Positions 25,601-42,339 of a DNA stretch of 64,000 nt are shown here, in pieces. The position numbers and the translations under genes were made by a program. Under the pieces are notes generated by a model. That model saw only the letters and a program-made list of their open reading frames with translations, made no database searches and had not been told where the DNA came from. Every line of letters starts with the position of its first letter. Position 1 is the first letter of the stretch. Source of the stretch: Lumbricus terrestris (lineage: Eukaryota; Annelida; Clitellata; Crassiclitellata; Lumbricidae); contig OX457038.1 of assembly GCA_949752735.1 (NCBI GenBank), forward strand, positions 25,036,456 to 25,100,455, written 5' to 3'.

Positions 25601-27561
25601 TGCTGAACTTACCTCAGGCACCAGTGCAGCTGTCAAAGGCTCTAGAATCATCCAGTAAGAATTTTCTTTTGAGTAGAGCCATGCTGAGTATATCTACTTG
25701 GTATGCTTCCAACCCAAAGATTGTTGTGCAGTCTTATCTGGGACTAATATCAAAGGAATATGAAGCCGACGAAAATTAGGTCATTGAAAGAGAATTTGTT
25801 TGTTTATGCATCCAGGGCTTATTCTGGGAAGGCCTCAGCCGGCCACTCCAGTTTGTTGTTGTTGATGACTGTCGTAGTGAAAAACGAATTAATTTATTGA
25901 TAAAGTGAACTTGCGAACTAAATAAGATGTGTTATAAGGAAGATCTTTGTTATTGGAGTTATATAAATTTAGACGAACTTTTGGGCAATTACGTCTGGGA
26001 CTATGATGTCGAAATTATGTGGATGATGACAAAAAATCGTCGAAACTCGACTCAGTTCAAAATTACCCTGCGATTTACCCGCGTAGAGTAACGCACATCG
26101 CCCTTGACCCATCAGAAAATACGATCTCTGATTGACTGAGAGGTTGCGGTTTCATATCCCTTCAATATTAGTCCTAGGTCTTATCTTTGTCTTTGACTCA
26201 AGAGCATCTTGAAATTGAATTTTAATGGTTTTTATGCTGTAATTCTTTCATACTGCCATTTCCTATTCACTTTGCTTTATTCAAAGCCTTTGAGTTTAGA
26301 TTTAAGTTTAGCAAGTAGGTCTACAATCAATCACTTGTACTTTAATAATTTAGTCAAAATCGAGTAGTAGACAAATTTATTGAAACACTGTTGGTGATGA
26401 GTACTGGTTTAGTGAAGCATGGTGTTGAATTACTCGGTTGCAATGGATGAATCTATTTCTAAGAGTTTTATAACATAATGTTAAAATAATCATGTAAAGG
26501 TGTAATTGTTTTCATTAATATATAACCATATTACATTAAAGTCAAGTGAAAAGGCCAGTTAATTTGCAGACCTTAGGAGCAGCTTTGCTTGAAAGATAAA
26601 CCATTGGAATTGGTTCAGAGGTGCTTCAAATACATGAAGGCATTGCTGAAATGATTTAGATTTAGTTGTTTAAAAATTAAACTAAAGTGCATGTACTTCT
26701 TTATAATTAACAGTGGCTTCATAATGGTAATATGTGAATTTAAGAAAATTTTAGCAGAATTGTTACGTTATTCCTTAAATTTATATAACTGTTAGCAATC
26801 TAAATCAGCTTACTCTAATATTCCTGTTGTATCATTTTGTTAGCAAGATCTGAAAATTGAATCTTATTAATATGATTTTGTGTTTTTTGTTGGTTATAAC
26901 AGATGGTGGTGCTCAGCAGTTTATCACAATTCCAGTTCCTGTTAGTTTAGCCAACAGTTCTCAGGTGAGATGATGATGATGTCTCTGGTGGTTGCTCTTC
27001 TATTTTTCATTTCCATTTATTTCATCAATGGTGGTAGGCAGATCGCTGCTCCTTTACATGTGTTAGTTTCGATTGTTTAGTGTTGCACGACATTATTATA
27101 CTGCTCTAGCAGATATCTTGATATAAAGTTTCACTTGTCTTTTTCTAGCAGAGTAAATGAATGCTGTTGAACCTGCAGGTTTTACTGGGTGACTTGTTTG
27201 ATTGAACGGAAGCAGGTAACCAGATTCAAAGGTGAAAAATCGCTGATCGTCATGATTTTTGTCATTTCACTGAACATCTTTTCAAAGGTCCACCCAACCT
27301 TCAAATCGGCAGATGGCATTAGTAAAATGAGTAGTGGATGGGCGACCTGTTGGCTGCCGACAGTTAAATTCGACTCTTGTAATAACTTGTGATCATCCGT
27401 CATACTATGATTATTATTCTGTGTTGTGTCAATTTGAATTATTATTTCACTGTTTTGATTTGCAGATGTTTCATCCATTGTTCGCCCAATCAGCTTCTAT
27501 CAAATCTGAACTGCTGCCCACCGATCTACGCTACAACAGCCTCGAAAAACCTGCAAAATAA
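4243..27561 (+). CDS. SRF: Serum response factor (SRF), MADS-box transcription factor, seven coding exons
   Basis: SRF binds CArG boxes as a dimer in the nucleus and drives immediate-early and cytoskeletal or muscle genes with ternary-complex or myocardin-type partners. Coding exons are 4389-4685, 8273-8563, 20344-20707, 24332-24475, 25508-25654, 26903-26964 and 27466-27561. All join in phase to 1401 nt (466 residues; human SRF is 508). Residues about 66-155 hold the MADS box and SAM extension, starting at GKKTKGRVKIKMEFIENKLR and including TTFSKRKTGIMKK, then AYELSTLTGTQVMLLVASET. This is almost identical to animal SRF. Upstream lies an acidic Ser/Asp stretch next to GLKRP, as in other SRFs. 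The C-terminal half is Ser/Gln/Pro-rich, like the SRF activation domain, and ends at TAA 27559-27561. The start at 4389 is the first in-frame ATG of the exon; ATG 4441 is an alternative. The donor at 24476 is the least certain junction. Confidence 0.95.
4847..5229. mobile_element. 383-bp MITE with about 37-bp terminal inverted repeats
   Basis: TGTGACCCATCTGCGCAAAA at 4847 is mirrored, including the following CCAGTCGTAAGTCG, by the sequence ending GGGTCACA at 5229. The flanks are TATA on the left and TATG on the right, so the duplication is probably TA or a degraded TATA. The interior is AT-rich and noncoding. It sits in the SRF intron between the first two coding exons. Confidence 0.8.
5360..5580 (+). 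mobile_element. Possible LINE 3'-end remnant
   Basis: A reading frame with NALPSILRGNF and LKSCFLF followed by GAP-like codons resembles the C-terminal 'WN-LP--IR...FK--LKT-LF' pattern of L2/CR1-like LINEs. The similarity is weak and has no catalytic motif. Confidence 0.3.
5823..6060. mobile_element. Possible truncated hAT-type end
   Basis: CAGGGATGTAGCTAACATTG and the following GC-rich short palindrome around GGGAGCTTAAGCCCCC resemble the left end of hAT nonautonomous elements. No matching right end or target duplication was found. Confidence 0.3.
6214..6843 (+). pseudogene. LINE (L2/CR1-like) reverse transcriptase C-terminus and 3' tail
   Basis: The frame carries SRIDYCNSLLIGLPK, AARLIARLPKYSHI, ELHWLPLCARAQFKILTLIL and a PLRSSNRLDLLVPRSRTA block, the typical post-catalytic region of L2/CR1-like non-LTR retrotransposons. 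No YADD motif is present, so the copy is 5'-truncated. A tail with GGGAGCGCCTCTGA and GAGGCGCTTTATA follows. The tail continues as (ACAAT)n at about 8186-8200, on the far side of the hAT insertion at 6844-8177. Confidence 0.85.
6844..8177. mobile_element. hAT-type element with ATTTAAATC arrays, inserted into a LINE tail
   Basis: It begins CAGGGTGG and ends CCACCCTG, with GTTTAAAT exactly duplicated on both sides (6836-6843 and 8178-8185). Both ends carry arrays of GATTTAAATC and GATTTTTATCC words, typical of subterminal repeats. A LINE remnant occupies the middle. The right end is present twice in diverged form (about 7767-7968 and 7969-8177), each copy ending TTTTTATCCACCCTG. The element ends only 95 bp before an SRF MADS-box exon. 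Confidence 0.88.
7200..7727 (+). pseudogene. LINE reverse transcriptase C-terminal remnant nested in the hAT element
   Basis: Two adjacent frames, broken by a frameshift near 7436, read KATKVQMYETLVPSALLYNW, RVFEMACLRKIEGVTRRDRI and then RYFGHVTRM-like and KRKKGRPKKRWFDMIREDC. This is the conserved end of a common animal non-LTR endonuclease/reverse transcriptase family. The catalytic core is absent. The copy lies between the hAT termini. Confidence 0.8.
8273..8563 (+). CDS. SRF: SRF MADS/SAM exon
   Basis: Acceptor TTATCGCCAG and donor AAG|GTATCC bound 97 codons in phase 0. The exon encodes the dimerisation half of the MADS box and the SAM region (VYTFATRKLQPMITS, ALIQTCLNSPDSP), followed by GYEETDLSYAVSDDE, which matches the conserved post-MADS segment of SRF. 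Confidence 0.95.
8564..10690 (+). other. SRF intron, first part; no gene seen
   Basis: This is the start of the long intron 8564-20343. It contains a purine-rich low-complexity stretch at about 9640-9930 (GAGGGG/GGGGTAG-type) and TCAATCAATCAATTCGTTTA near 10485, which looks like the reverse of a retroelement tail. No exon or protein family was recognised. Confidence 0.5.
10697..10870 (+). pseudogene. LINE reverse transcriptase catalytic fragment (FADD)
   Basis: Allowing frameshifts, the plus strand reads PLFADDIVLF, ELHDIVRQIHVASRSF and LLINAQR. This is the block around catalytic motif C of non-LTR reverse transcriptases (FADD followed by the 'GL-IN--KTK' motif). It is short and interrupted. 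Confidence 0.6.
11381..11640. repeat. Tandem duplication of about 131 bp
   Basis: Copies 11381-11509 and 11512-11640 share the words TATTTCTGAATG, CACTATCTATTTTAGG, AGCTTGTGGGATTG, CCTTGGTTAATGAT and TGATGTTTATCATCAATTTC. They differ by scattered substitutions, which indicates an old duplication within the SRF intron. Confidence 0.85.
12160..12255. repeat. ATGCATGCATA-type microsatellite
   Basis: Repeated ACATGCATGCATA words, each a self-complementary ATGCAT core, span about 90 bp. The minus strand is open only because of the repeat period, giving a false Met-His-Ala-Cys-rich peptide. Confidence 0.8.
12920..13330 (+). other. Open frame with poly-Ser run, doubtful
   Basis: A 136-codon ATG frame lies inside the SRF intron, with a (CAG)n run at about 13126-13157 read as Ser. 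GC content is higher than its surroundings and it stops at 13328-13330. No recognised domain is present. It is probably a chance frame or an unannotated alternative exon region; there is no evidence of splicing into SRF. Confidence 0.2.
13331..14400. other. SRF intron segment, microsatellites only
   Basis: AT-rich intron sequence with (TG)n and (TA)n tracts at about 13943-13996 and short TCTG repeats near 13650. No gene was recognised. Confidence 0.5.
14409..14620 (+). repeat. tRNA-headed SINE
   Basis: An A-box-like word (GCATGGTGGTTAGACC) and a B-box-like word (GGGTTCATACC) are correctly ordered. A body with CCCTCACTCACAATTGCTC follows and is shared with the SINE at 39637. The tail ends in TTGTATTGCATTGTATTG. 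The copy is diverged. Confidence 0.65.
14621..15919. other. SRF intron segment with a GGTGGTGGCGG tract
   Basis: No exon was identified. A low-complexity G/T-rich stretch (GGTGGC/GGTGGT words) spans about 15630-15695. The short ORFs lack similarity. Confidence 0.45.
15925..16288 (-). pseudogene. LINE (L2-like) C-terminus and 3' tail
   Basis: On the minus strand the frame carries LRWLPGQHRI, then PIIWNGFPLSIRL and FSRGWIGSAPE before a stop. This is the usual L2/CR1-like C-terminal pattern. The 3' end is a GGAGTGCTATATGC tail with an (AATG)n run at about 15930-15945. The copy ends where the hAT-like element at 16298 begins. Confidence 0.7.
16298..18209. mobile_element. hAT-like transposon copy A, TAGTGTGGTCC termini
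   Basis: The left end TAGTGTGGTCC and right end GGACCACCCTA are inverted repeats. CCATGGTAG flanks both sides (16289-16297 and 18210-18218), one base longer than the 8-bp duplication of the other copies. The TAGNG start fits the hAT consensus. The interior is degenerate. At about 16891-16960 the plus strand reads KCFNTTASDTG followed by SSGPD near 17020, which I recall from animal hAT-like transposases, now broken by stops. Size is 1912 bp. Confidence 0.82.
18219..19600. other. SRF intron segment with LINE-related repeat
   Basis: At 18641-18700 a segment repeats the antisense LINE sequence of about 16219-16280 (CTGTGCTGACCAGGAAGCCA and GAAGAGCTTTAAGCACAGCG). No gene was recognised elsewhere. 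A short (TA)n lies near 19351. Confidence 0.5.
19602..19645. repeat. 44-bp near-perfect palindrome
   Basis: Two 21-base arms, starting TTATGTCAAGCATATGGCCC and ending with its reverse complement, are separated by only two bases (TG). No arm mismatch is visible. Transcribed, it would form a very stable hairpin. It lies in an SRF intron. Confidence 0.92.
20344..20707 (+). CDS. SRF: SRF Ser/Ala-rich exon
   Basis: Acceptor GCTTGTAG, donor CGGCTG|GTCAGT, 364 nt, phase 0 to phase 1. It encodes a low-complexity segment with poly-Ser (an AGC run at about 20577-20597) and poly-Ala (GCA run at about 20650), plus LRLKQEPTSS, which looks like a sumoylation-type KQEP motif. It is assigned by phase and composition, not by strong homology. 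Confidence 0.75.
20708..21828. other. SRF intron segment, no gene seen
   Basis: No recognised exon or element; ordinary AT-rich intron sequence. Confidence 0.45.
21829..22022 (+). pseudogene. LINE C-terminus, 5' part of an interrupted copy
   Basis: A tail-like segment (ACCTCTGAGTAG, GAAGAGGTGCTATATAAAT) at 21829-21865 precedes a frame at 21889-22017. That frame reads GRPLRSLDSHDLLVPRSRTA and TAQHRAFASV-PLLWNGVP, an L2-like C-terminal block. The copy continues after the hAT-like insertion, at 24127-24240. Confidence 0.75.
22031..24118. mobile_element. hAT-like transposon copy B, TAGTGTGGTCC termini, inserted in a LINE
   Basis: Left end TAGTGTGGTCCTTAG and right end TAAGGACCACCCTA are inverted repeats. 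An inner pair, GGCACCCTCC and GGAGGGTGCC, lies about 50 bp in. ATCTGGAG flanks both sides exactly (22023-22030 and 24119-24126). Removing the element restores a continuous LINE frame, which confirms an insertion. Short minus-strand frames (22517-22997, 23565-23804) may be transposase remnants but carry no motif I can name. Size is 2088 bp. Confidence 0.88.
24127..24245 (+). pseudogene. LINE 3' end, 3' part of the interrupted copy
   Basis: It continues the frame broken at 22022 (FTFSACCLKTFLFPGVLCTG), then GGGAGCGCCTCTGATTAG and AGAGGCACTTTATAAAT. The tail matches those of the other L2-like copies in the window. Confidence 0.78.
24332..24475 (+). CDS. SRF: SRF transactivation-region exon
   Basis: Acceptor ATTTGTCAG precedes an open stretch reading ALPLGTSSPLVMSSASLHQN and then QPTFYKIPGTNQIIS, in the phase left by the previous exon. 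The proposed donor T|GTGCGT at 24476 is weak but gives a phase compatible with the next exon; another donor nearby is possible. Confidence 0.65.
24476..25507 (+). other. SRF intron, short tandem repeat only
   Basis: A 29-bp word beginning GGAACCATGGACCCATGCTA is duplicated at about 24927-24985. No other feature was recognised. Confidence 0.55.
25508..25654 (+). CDS. SRF: SRF transactivation-region exon
   Basis: Acceptor ATTCACAG, strong donor CCA|GTAAGA, 147 nt, phase 1 to phase 1. It reads TGATNSQGTVLYQTYTTPTS and continues to LPQAPVQLSKALESS. The composition (Thr/Ser/Gln/Pro) fits the SRF C-terminal activation domain. Confidence 0.75.
25655..26902 (+). other. SRF intron, no gene seen
   Basis: AT-rich. 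CAGGGCTTATTCTGGG near 25815 could be a hAT end, but no partner end was found. Confidence 0.45.
26903..26964 (+). CDS. SRF: SRF short exon
   Basis: Acceptor TTATAACAG, donor TCAG|GTGAGA, 62 nt, phase 1 to phase 0. It encodes NGGAQQFITIPVPVSLANSS plus Q, which resembles the hydrophobic 'QIPVSAVQL'-type stretch of vertebrate SRF. It joins in phase on both sides. Confidence 0.78.
27466..27561 (+). CDS. SRF: SRF last coding exon
   Basis: Acceptor TGATTTGCAG, phase 0, 31 codons and TAA at 27559-27561. It reads MFHPLFAQSASIKSELLPTD and ends with KPAK. No close match to the vertebrate C-terminus is expected in this variable region; the assignment rests on phase and position. 3' UTR presumably follows, with no polyadenylation site assigned. 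Confidence 0.7.
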   Translation: MFHPLFAQSASIKSELLPTDLRYNSLEKPAK

Positions 27562-28640
27562 AAGACAGAGCTGCTTACTAGTCAATGCAAAACGAATCTC
27601 ACTTTCAACTTACTGCTTTTGCTAGAGTTTATTACAGAACTTGTTGTGATTTTTGTATTGACATGTCTCTCTCTTCAAACAGTTTTGTTTATTGATTTTC
27701 TGTTCATATTTTGTGCTGCATGCTCTAAGTTATTGTTGGTTGACTTTCCCGCTATACGCTTATATGCCTTAATACCTTGTTGCCTTGCATCATTTTGAGT
27801 GAGGTTAAAAGGTAGAACTATAGTTATGGAAAACTTTGATTAACACCACAGAATAATTCTCTTGACAGAGGAATTTTTCCATGACCTCTTACACATTTTG
27901 GCAGTTGTAGATGTTTACTGCAATTGTATTTTTGTCATCATAATTTCCAAACAGTTTTACCACGTTGGCAGTAGAAATTAACAATTCTTTGCATTATTTC
28001 CACCAGTGTCTTCAAATTCTACTGAGATATCTTCTAGAAAGGTTGTAATGACGAATATGCATTTTTATGAATTTGCGATTCTTGTTTAGAAATTACTGTG
28101 TTTTCTAAATCTGCATCACTAACACTATCTGATATGAATGATCGTAGAGTTTGAAAGATTTTATATCATGAGAGAATTGTTTGTAGAAATGACCACAATG
28201 CAAACGAGAGCGTTATGCTGTGGAAGTGCAGGCAACTCAGATCAGAATATTCTGAATTGGTCGCATAAGATCTTGGAATCATCTAGTTCTGGATAACTTG
28301 TGAAAATGTTATTTCTTTTCCAAATCTGACAACACATGAGAGAAATGGTGTACCTTGATGCTTGATTGGCAATTAGCTCATGCTGTATTTTTCACTGATT
28401 AGTTATCCAAGTGTGCTTACTGACTAGTATGGCTTAGTTGACGTATGTATTCATATATCATGCCAATTTATATAATACATTTTTTACCTCACAGAAGTGC
28501 TACACGCATGACTGTCTAACTGATGCAAACATGTGCATTGAAAAGGTCTGGAAAGTTTGTTAAGTCAAATGCAGTTATGACTGTAAATCTACGTCAATTT
28601 GTGACTGCGTGGCATGTTCCCAGCTACATGTCCTGGGTCT
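27562..28640 (+). other. SRF 3' UTR and flank
   Basis: Sequence after the SRF stop. No polyadenylation site could be assigned with confidence and no other gene was recognised. Confidence 0.4.
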
Positions 28641-28649
28641 TTACCAGAT

Positions 28650-29060
28650 TCAGCCACAGCTTATTGGCAGACATTTTTGTTGTTGTATACAGTACTTCCA
28701 CTGTAATGGTTGGAGTGGAAGACGTAGTTAATTGTGACCAGGAGACTGACGAGAGTTCCGTTGGGTGTCATCAACATTATACTGTTTTACCAATGTGCTA
28801 GAGCATCTGTATCTGGTTGGTGGTGTAAGAAATGTGCAAAAGCAGTCTTTGAAATGCTAAATGGAACTGGTGTCAACTCTGTATGGTTGTTGCCATCATT
28901 GTCCATCCACATGTGAAGGAGCAAGCCAGTCTTTAGGTTGTCCAGCATTCTGTAAGAGGCTCTGAATGCAATGTGTGATCAAGGTTTCGTGATCGACTGT
29001 GTCAAACGCTGTTTTTGCTTTCAATACATTGAGCAGTGATTACTACTTGGAAATGTTTGA
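28650..29060 (-). pseudogene. LINE reverse transcriptase core remnant
   Basis: On the minus strand, KTAFDTVDHETLI at about 28985-29025 is the non-LTR motif A block. Further on, QYNVDDTQ at about 28750-28785 corresponds to the YVDD-type motif C. The frames between are broken and shortened. Confidence 0.65.
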
Positions 29061-29911
29061 GTATAACAAGAAAAATCTTATAGCTCAGTACATCACTGAT
29101 TTTGAATGACATGAACGAATTCTGTCATTGCCAACCTGAAGTACATGTAGATTGTTTAATGTTTACAATGTACAGTATTTTTAAATATAGACTTTTTTAT
29201 TGATGCACTCATTTTTAAATATTAAATTAATAAATTATATTAATTTCTGTCAGTTTTTATTTGCTTCATGTCTGCAATAATTTTTATCTGACATATTTAT
29301 TTTGCAATTAAAGCACTTTTTACGAGTTGTGAACTTACCGTATGTTTGCTTGCTACAAACGGCTGTTGGGGTCATTCCACCACACATGCATGTAAAAGGA
29401 TACGATCTTGAGCATAACTCAAAAATAGAATGGTGTTTGAATAGCAGTGGTCAAGCTCTACAATACACTTGCAAGGCCAAATTTAAAATAAACAGACATG
29501 TTGGTTGTAGCATATTTGACAGAATGATGTGTTGTAATAATCAGTTATTCTAGTCATTCAGGCCTTGGCTCCATCAGCTTTGCAGCCTTAGCCTTAATGT
29601 GGCTTGAACTTCAAGTGGTTTAGTAGAATTGAAATAATGTTCTGTTGAACCTTATTTTTAACTAGTACAATGGAAAGAATGAGTTTTGTACAAGCAACTC
29701 ATGAAAGGCGTTTTTCTACAAATTTTCTCGGCTAAGACATCCTATCTCGTCTAATCTCGAAACCAAGATTGATCTCAAAAACATACATACAAGCCTGACC
29801 GTAAAGTAGTCTTATTGGCCATATGCAGTTTACAATACAATACAACATAGCTGTAAATATGATAATGGTTCCTTACAAAGTTCATAGGTGTGCATTAAAG
29901 TTGGGCATCTA

Positions 29912-30550
29912 TTAAGAGCCATAGGTAGACTGGAAAAGGTAAGTTTTCAGTTTAGAGCGAAAGGTAGTCTGACTAGTCTCACTAAGAGAATTGCAAATTT
30001 TATGAGGTAGAGAGGTGCCAGAAGAAAGGACCAGCAACTGAATGAACACCAGCGAAAGACAAGACGTGTACTGAGACGACATACTTTCCAGGAGATACTG
30101 ATTGAAGAGATGAACACTGTCTCGGCGTTGGAACCTATTGTCCCGGTTTCGCAATCGTCTTGACTTCTTCGGAATTGTCTCAATGTGAAAGTCTTCACCT
30201 TCAAAGTTCTTGCAAAGTATCTCATTCTTGCCCGATAAAACTAGCAAGTGGAAGTGCTAAACAAACACTGCAAGTTTACTGTCTTGCATACGATTTTGAG
30301 TAACACAGATTGGACAATGAGATTTTGACAACATGAGTGGCCCAAGGTCTGCAATGTTGATTATGTACAAAAGGGGAATCAAGAACAGAACCTTTGGGCG
30401 GGTCAAATGGGGTAGGTGCCCAGGGTGATCTAAGCCACAATGTAAAAAGGGTCTTGAAGGTTGGAGGTAAGCCAACCAAGAAATATCCAAAAGAATGTGA
30501 ACACTATATAGCACTAATACGCGCATGATGCAGATACAAAAATCTTCCAA
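29912..30550 (-). pseudogene. LINE reverse transcriptase remnant with internal deletion
   Basis: The minus strand first reads a broken PPKGSVLDSPFVHNQ block, recognisable as 'PQGSVLGP-L'. It then reads SSGTSLPHKICNSLSETSQT and FRSKLKTYLFQSTYGS, the C-terminal block. The catalytic YADD segment between them is missing. The region lies between SRF and PSMC1. Confidence 0.65.
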
Positions 30551-31320
30551 AAGATTGGTATAACGCTGAATTATAATAATTGTAACTTAACTGAGTACAA
30601 ATTATAACTTAACTGAGTACAAATGTATATGAATATGTTCGGATGCTGAATAAGAATGCATGAGGTAGTCCTTAGCAAAACAACTGCTGCAGTGCTGGAT
30701 GAATGCAGGAGCCTGTTTGGGCATTGGAATTTTTTCTTTCTCAGGTTGACCTTGTTTCAAGAGGTTATCTAGAAGCCCAAGACTTCAGCTGACCTACATA
30801 ATGTAAAGGTTGCCAGGTTGACATCCATTTTACAATTGGGCTTTGACAGCTCTGCCTCTGTGAGTTGGCTATGCCAGGCCGTATATACCTGGTATATAGC
30901 TTACCGATTACCTTTGTGCTTGGAAGGTTGGCTGCCTGTTCATCCTCATGAAGATCTCCAGTAAAATACTTTTGTACTCATCGTAGACCTACTACAGATT
31001 TCGTTTATCTGTCAATCTACTCACCAAAAGCCAAATGCACTGACATAGGCCTACATATGAATAGCAAACAGTTTATTTACCCACCTAATGCACAGCAGGG
31101 TATTAGTCCTCTTCCCCCACCCCTTGAAAATTAATAGAACGCATCTAACGCAGACGTCGATTACTTTATAGGCTACATAGCATAAGTTCAGACTTCTTGC
31201 TATATGAATGAATAAATGAATAACTGACTGAATGAATTAATTAATGAATGAAATCCCATACATGAAAGAACCTCGTCATCTTTAGGCGTCCCCGTTCCAA
31301 AACTTCTGACTGCGCTCCTC
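30551..31320. other. Intergenic, no gene seen
   Basis: A duplicated ATAACTTAACTGAGTACAAAT word near 30582-30625 and an (ATGA)n microsatellite at about 31204-31250. Nothing else recognised. Confidence 0.45.
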
Positions 31321-31329
31321 CTCCCCACC

Positions 31330-32100
31330 CCCCCCATTAGAGGGATTGAACGAGTTGATGCAGTTAAGGTTCTTGGTATCACGCTTTCATATAGATTGGG
31401 GTTTTCTTCACACATTGATAATATTGTATGTAAAGCAAACCAATAATTGTATGCACTACATATCTTTGTGTCACATGGTTTGACAGGCTGCCGACTACAT
31501 GATGTTGTACGTTTCACCACAGTCGCGTGAATGCTTTATTCTTCACCAGCATGGTGGTGGCGGTGGCGGCATTTGCAGTTTAACGTCACTGTGTGGTAAC
31601 AAAGACCATTTGCGACGCCCTCCTCCTTTATCCAGGCTTGGGACTGGTGGGGTTTTGCAAATGAGGGTCAGAGGAGTCGCCTGTCCGCTCCTCATCCTCC
31701 ATTACACTGCTTCGCCCTTCCATCACTTCATCACTGAAATTCGCAAACCGCTCCATAGCCATTGCTGTTCCACCTGCCAGCACTTCGGCAAACTTCCGAC
31801 CCATCATATGAACTCACCAAAACTCCACCTCTCGCTATCTCTCCACAGGTCTTTCACTCAAAACTGAAAACATTGCTCTTCCACAAATCCTATCCTGATT
31901 CTTTCACTTCTCACATCCCTCGCCATTTCAACTCTAAACATCACCCACCTTAGCCGTCCATCTATCTGCCTGCCTGACTCTCCGGACTTGACCCTCTGCC
32001 TATCGATTTTGTTTTGATTGAACGCCTGTGAATAAGCTGGTTCCCGCGACTTGGCTTTTGTGGGCGCTGTAGAAGTCTCGAGATTACGATTACGATTGCG
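31330..32100 (+). pseudogene. LINE remnant, reverse transcriptase thumb and C-terminus
   Basis: It reads RGIERVDAVKVLGITLSYRL then HIDNIVCKANQ at 31337-31450, parallel to IERVTSMLILGVTINDDLGA in the LINE at 44445-45386. A C-terminal block HSKLKTLLFHKSYPD lies near 31850, and the copy ends in an ATTACGATTACGATTGCG tail at about 32084. Frames are shifted and stop-broken. Confidence 0.65.
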
Positions 32101-33284
32101 ATATTATTAGAAAGTTGGTACGACAAGGTTTTTTGCCCACTAACACTCCTACTTTTGACATGTTATGTTCTAAGGCAGATATATCCCTCTTTGCTTCTAT
32201 CCTTTGTGACCCCGGACATTGTCCTCCATTATATCTTCTTCCTTGCAAGTGGAGTAATAAAGAAAATACTTACTTGCTTACTTACTTTCTTGGAAATTGG
32301 GCTATTTGGGCTTTTATTTTGATGTCAGTGAATCGCAATTGATCATTGGCAAAGAACAAGAATAAGCATGAATTGCAAACTGTAGTTGGTTTTGTTTGCA
32401 ATCGAATTACAAGACAGAAAATGGTTTGTATTTTCAAGGATTTTAAACCTTTTGCAAACTTATTGTGAACGTTTTAATATGTATTCGATTCTTTAGCTTT
32501 AAGATTCGTGACTTCTTTTTAGTATTAAGCAGACAGACTGGTAAAGTGTTATAAGTCGCGTTGCTGAGTCACTTGTGTTAAAATTCACTCTGACCATTTG
32601 CGTCCACTCAAGAATAACGCGTAAAATTCACGCAATAGTTTTTCTCTGATAAACGTAATTTAATTATGCGGGGCATTACAGAATGTATGTGAGAAATGAA
32701 AATCGAAGTTCTTACGATCTGAACTCACAATTATTATTATTATTATAATTAATTATTATTGATTACTCCCTATAATATTAATATTTTTATTTCAATGTAA
32801 TTTTTGTCTATCTCAATGTTCGAGGTTGCGGTTTGCCAACCTGTTTTTGCTTATTAAACGAATATACATACATAACGCCTAATCTGACTCTAACCGACAC
32901 GTCGGTTGACTCGGTTCCGATACTATAGTTATGCCATCTGGTAAATGAAATTGGAACCTTCCACTGTAAATTGACCTTGTTTTGTGTTCTAGAAGTGCTT
33001 GGGAATCTCTGATGGTTTGCTCGTGGACCGAGGCATATGCAGTATCTTTGGCCAGTATCTCATGACGACTTTAACCCTAAAAACCATAACCTGACCCTGA
33101 CGACGCCTTACCGACCCTAACGTCACCCTAAACGACCCGATAATACAGTTATGCCAGATGGTTTTCTGTGGTGGAGTTTTGAACCTCTTCTGAGCTGAAG
33201 ACGCTGTTTCCGATGTTTGCATTTAACTAGATCCTCTGTGGTTTTAGAGTTTGTAATTGCTTAATTTATCTTGGTGAATTGTAG
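32101..33284 (+). other. Upstream region of PSMC1, first exon not located
   Basis: The PSMC1 initiator codon must lie on an upstream exon ending ...ATG at a phase-0 donor. I found no ATG followed by a good donor here. Degenerate CCCTAA/GACCCTAACG words lie at about 33072-33140. GTTATGCCATCTGG and GTTATGCCAGATGG recur at 32930 and 33151. Confidence 0.4.
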
Positions 33285-41126
<7,842 letters not shown>

Positions 41127-42330
41127 AATTTGAAATTCCAGTGTTTTATGTGATGTTTATCTACATGGTTTGCATAAGCTAAGTTTCTCTTCTAAGGCTG
41201 TGGTCGGAAAACTACAATCACTAGTTAATACCAGATAGGTGAGAGATAAACAATATTTTCAGTTGAACGCTGTTGTTTTGTTTCACTTTCCGATTAAAGT
41301 GCTTGTGCATCACCTACTTCTTTACTTATCTGTGGTGTGTATGTGTGCTGTAGTTAATTTTTTACTTTTTGTCAGAAATTTTTCAGGTTAAATCTGCTAC
41401 AGGTCGTCACCTCAGAATTATCTTCGCGTATCTCCATTTTTTTTCAAAATCGAGTTTAGTCTTGATTTGTAGCAAAAATTTGTTTCTTTTTCATTACTTT
41501 TAATCGTTAGGAGATATGACAAGTCGTTTTAAAGATGTTCACCGAAAACTACCTGTCGTATGTCCATGTTCAGGATTATTTTGTCGTATTTCCAATTTTT
41601 ACATGTATTTTTTCCATAAAATTTTACCAAAACTTCAACCTTGATTATCTCAATGGGGTGGAGATACGCGAAGATAATTCTCAGGCGATGAGATTTCAAG
41701 CAGTAAAAAGCTACTGCAGAATTGGATATACGACAACATGAAACTGAATTACTTAAGGACATACGACAAAATGTTCTTTATAAATTCGAAGCTACAGTAC
41801 CGTTTGTCCATTTTTTTACAACATTTTCGAAAATTTCACAAAAACCTTCCTAAGTTTCAGTTTAATTTTAATGCAACATCCTATAATTAATGTCGATGCT
41901 TTAATATGATGTCTTTGCCTAAAGTTTTATTGCACTGAATAATGAATATCTTTTTTGTGACCAAAGTTCCGAAACTTCTACTTCGTTTTTCTCGGAATTC
42001 ACAAAAGTGGAGATACGCGAAGATAATTCTCAGGCGACGGGGTGTAAACTGGTCCTATTAATTGTTGCAGATCTGTTGTCAGTTAATTATTGGTTAAGAT
42101 TAGGTGAAAATAATTGGCTTGTAATGACAAATTTGTACAATACCTTTACTTTTACGCACTCGTGAGACAGAACCTTGTAACAAAAGTGTACATTTATTTA
42201 TTATTAAGTGGTCATTCGTGTATTGCATCCATGAGAGATTGCAGATGGTTGCAATCTGCCAAGTCATGACCACTTTCAAGCAACGATGAATTCAGATGCT
42301 GATCAGGAAGAATGAGAAATTTGTGTTACA
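41127..42330. other. PSMC1 3' UTR and convergent intergenic region
   Basis: ATTAAA near 41294 may be the PSMC1 polyadenylation signal. The word GGAGATACGCGAAGATAATT recurs at about 41659 and 42008, with a reverse-complement relative (AATTATCTTCGCGTATCTCC) at 41416. This indicates a small, partly inverted repeat family. No gene was seen. Confidence 0.5.
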
Positions 42331-42339
42331 GGTAATGTG

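Noticed and set aside
33070..33145. Telomere-like CCCTAA repeats
   Set aside because: Only a few scattered, imperfect words; no regular array.
28000..33284. PSMC1 first exon at ATG followed by GT (for example near 31551, 33015 or 33155)
   Set aside because: None of these has a donor resembling GTRAGT, so choosing one would be guesswork.
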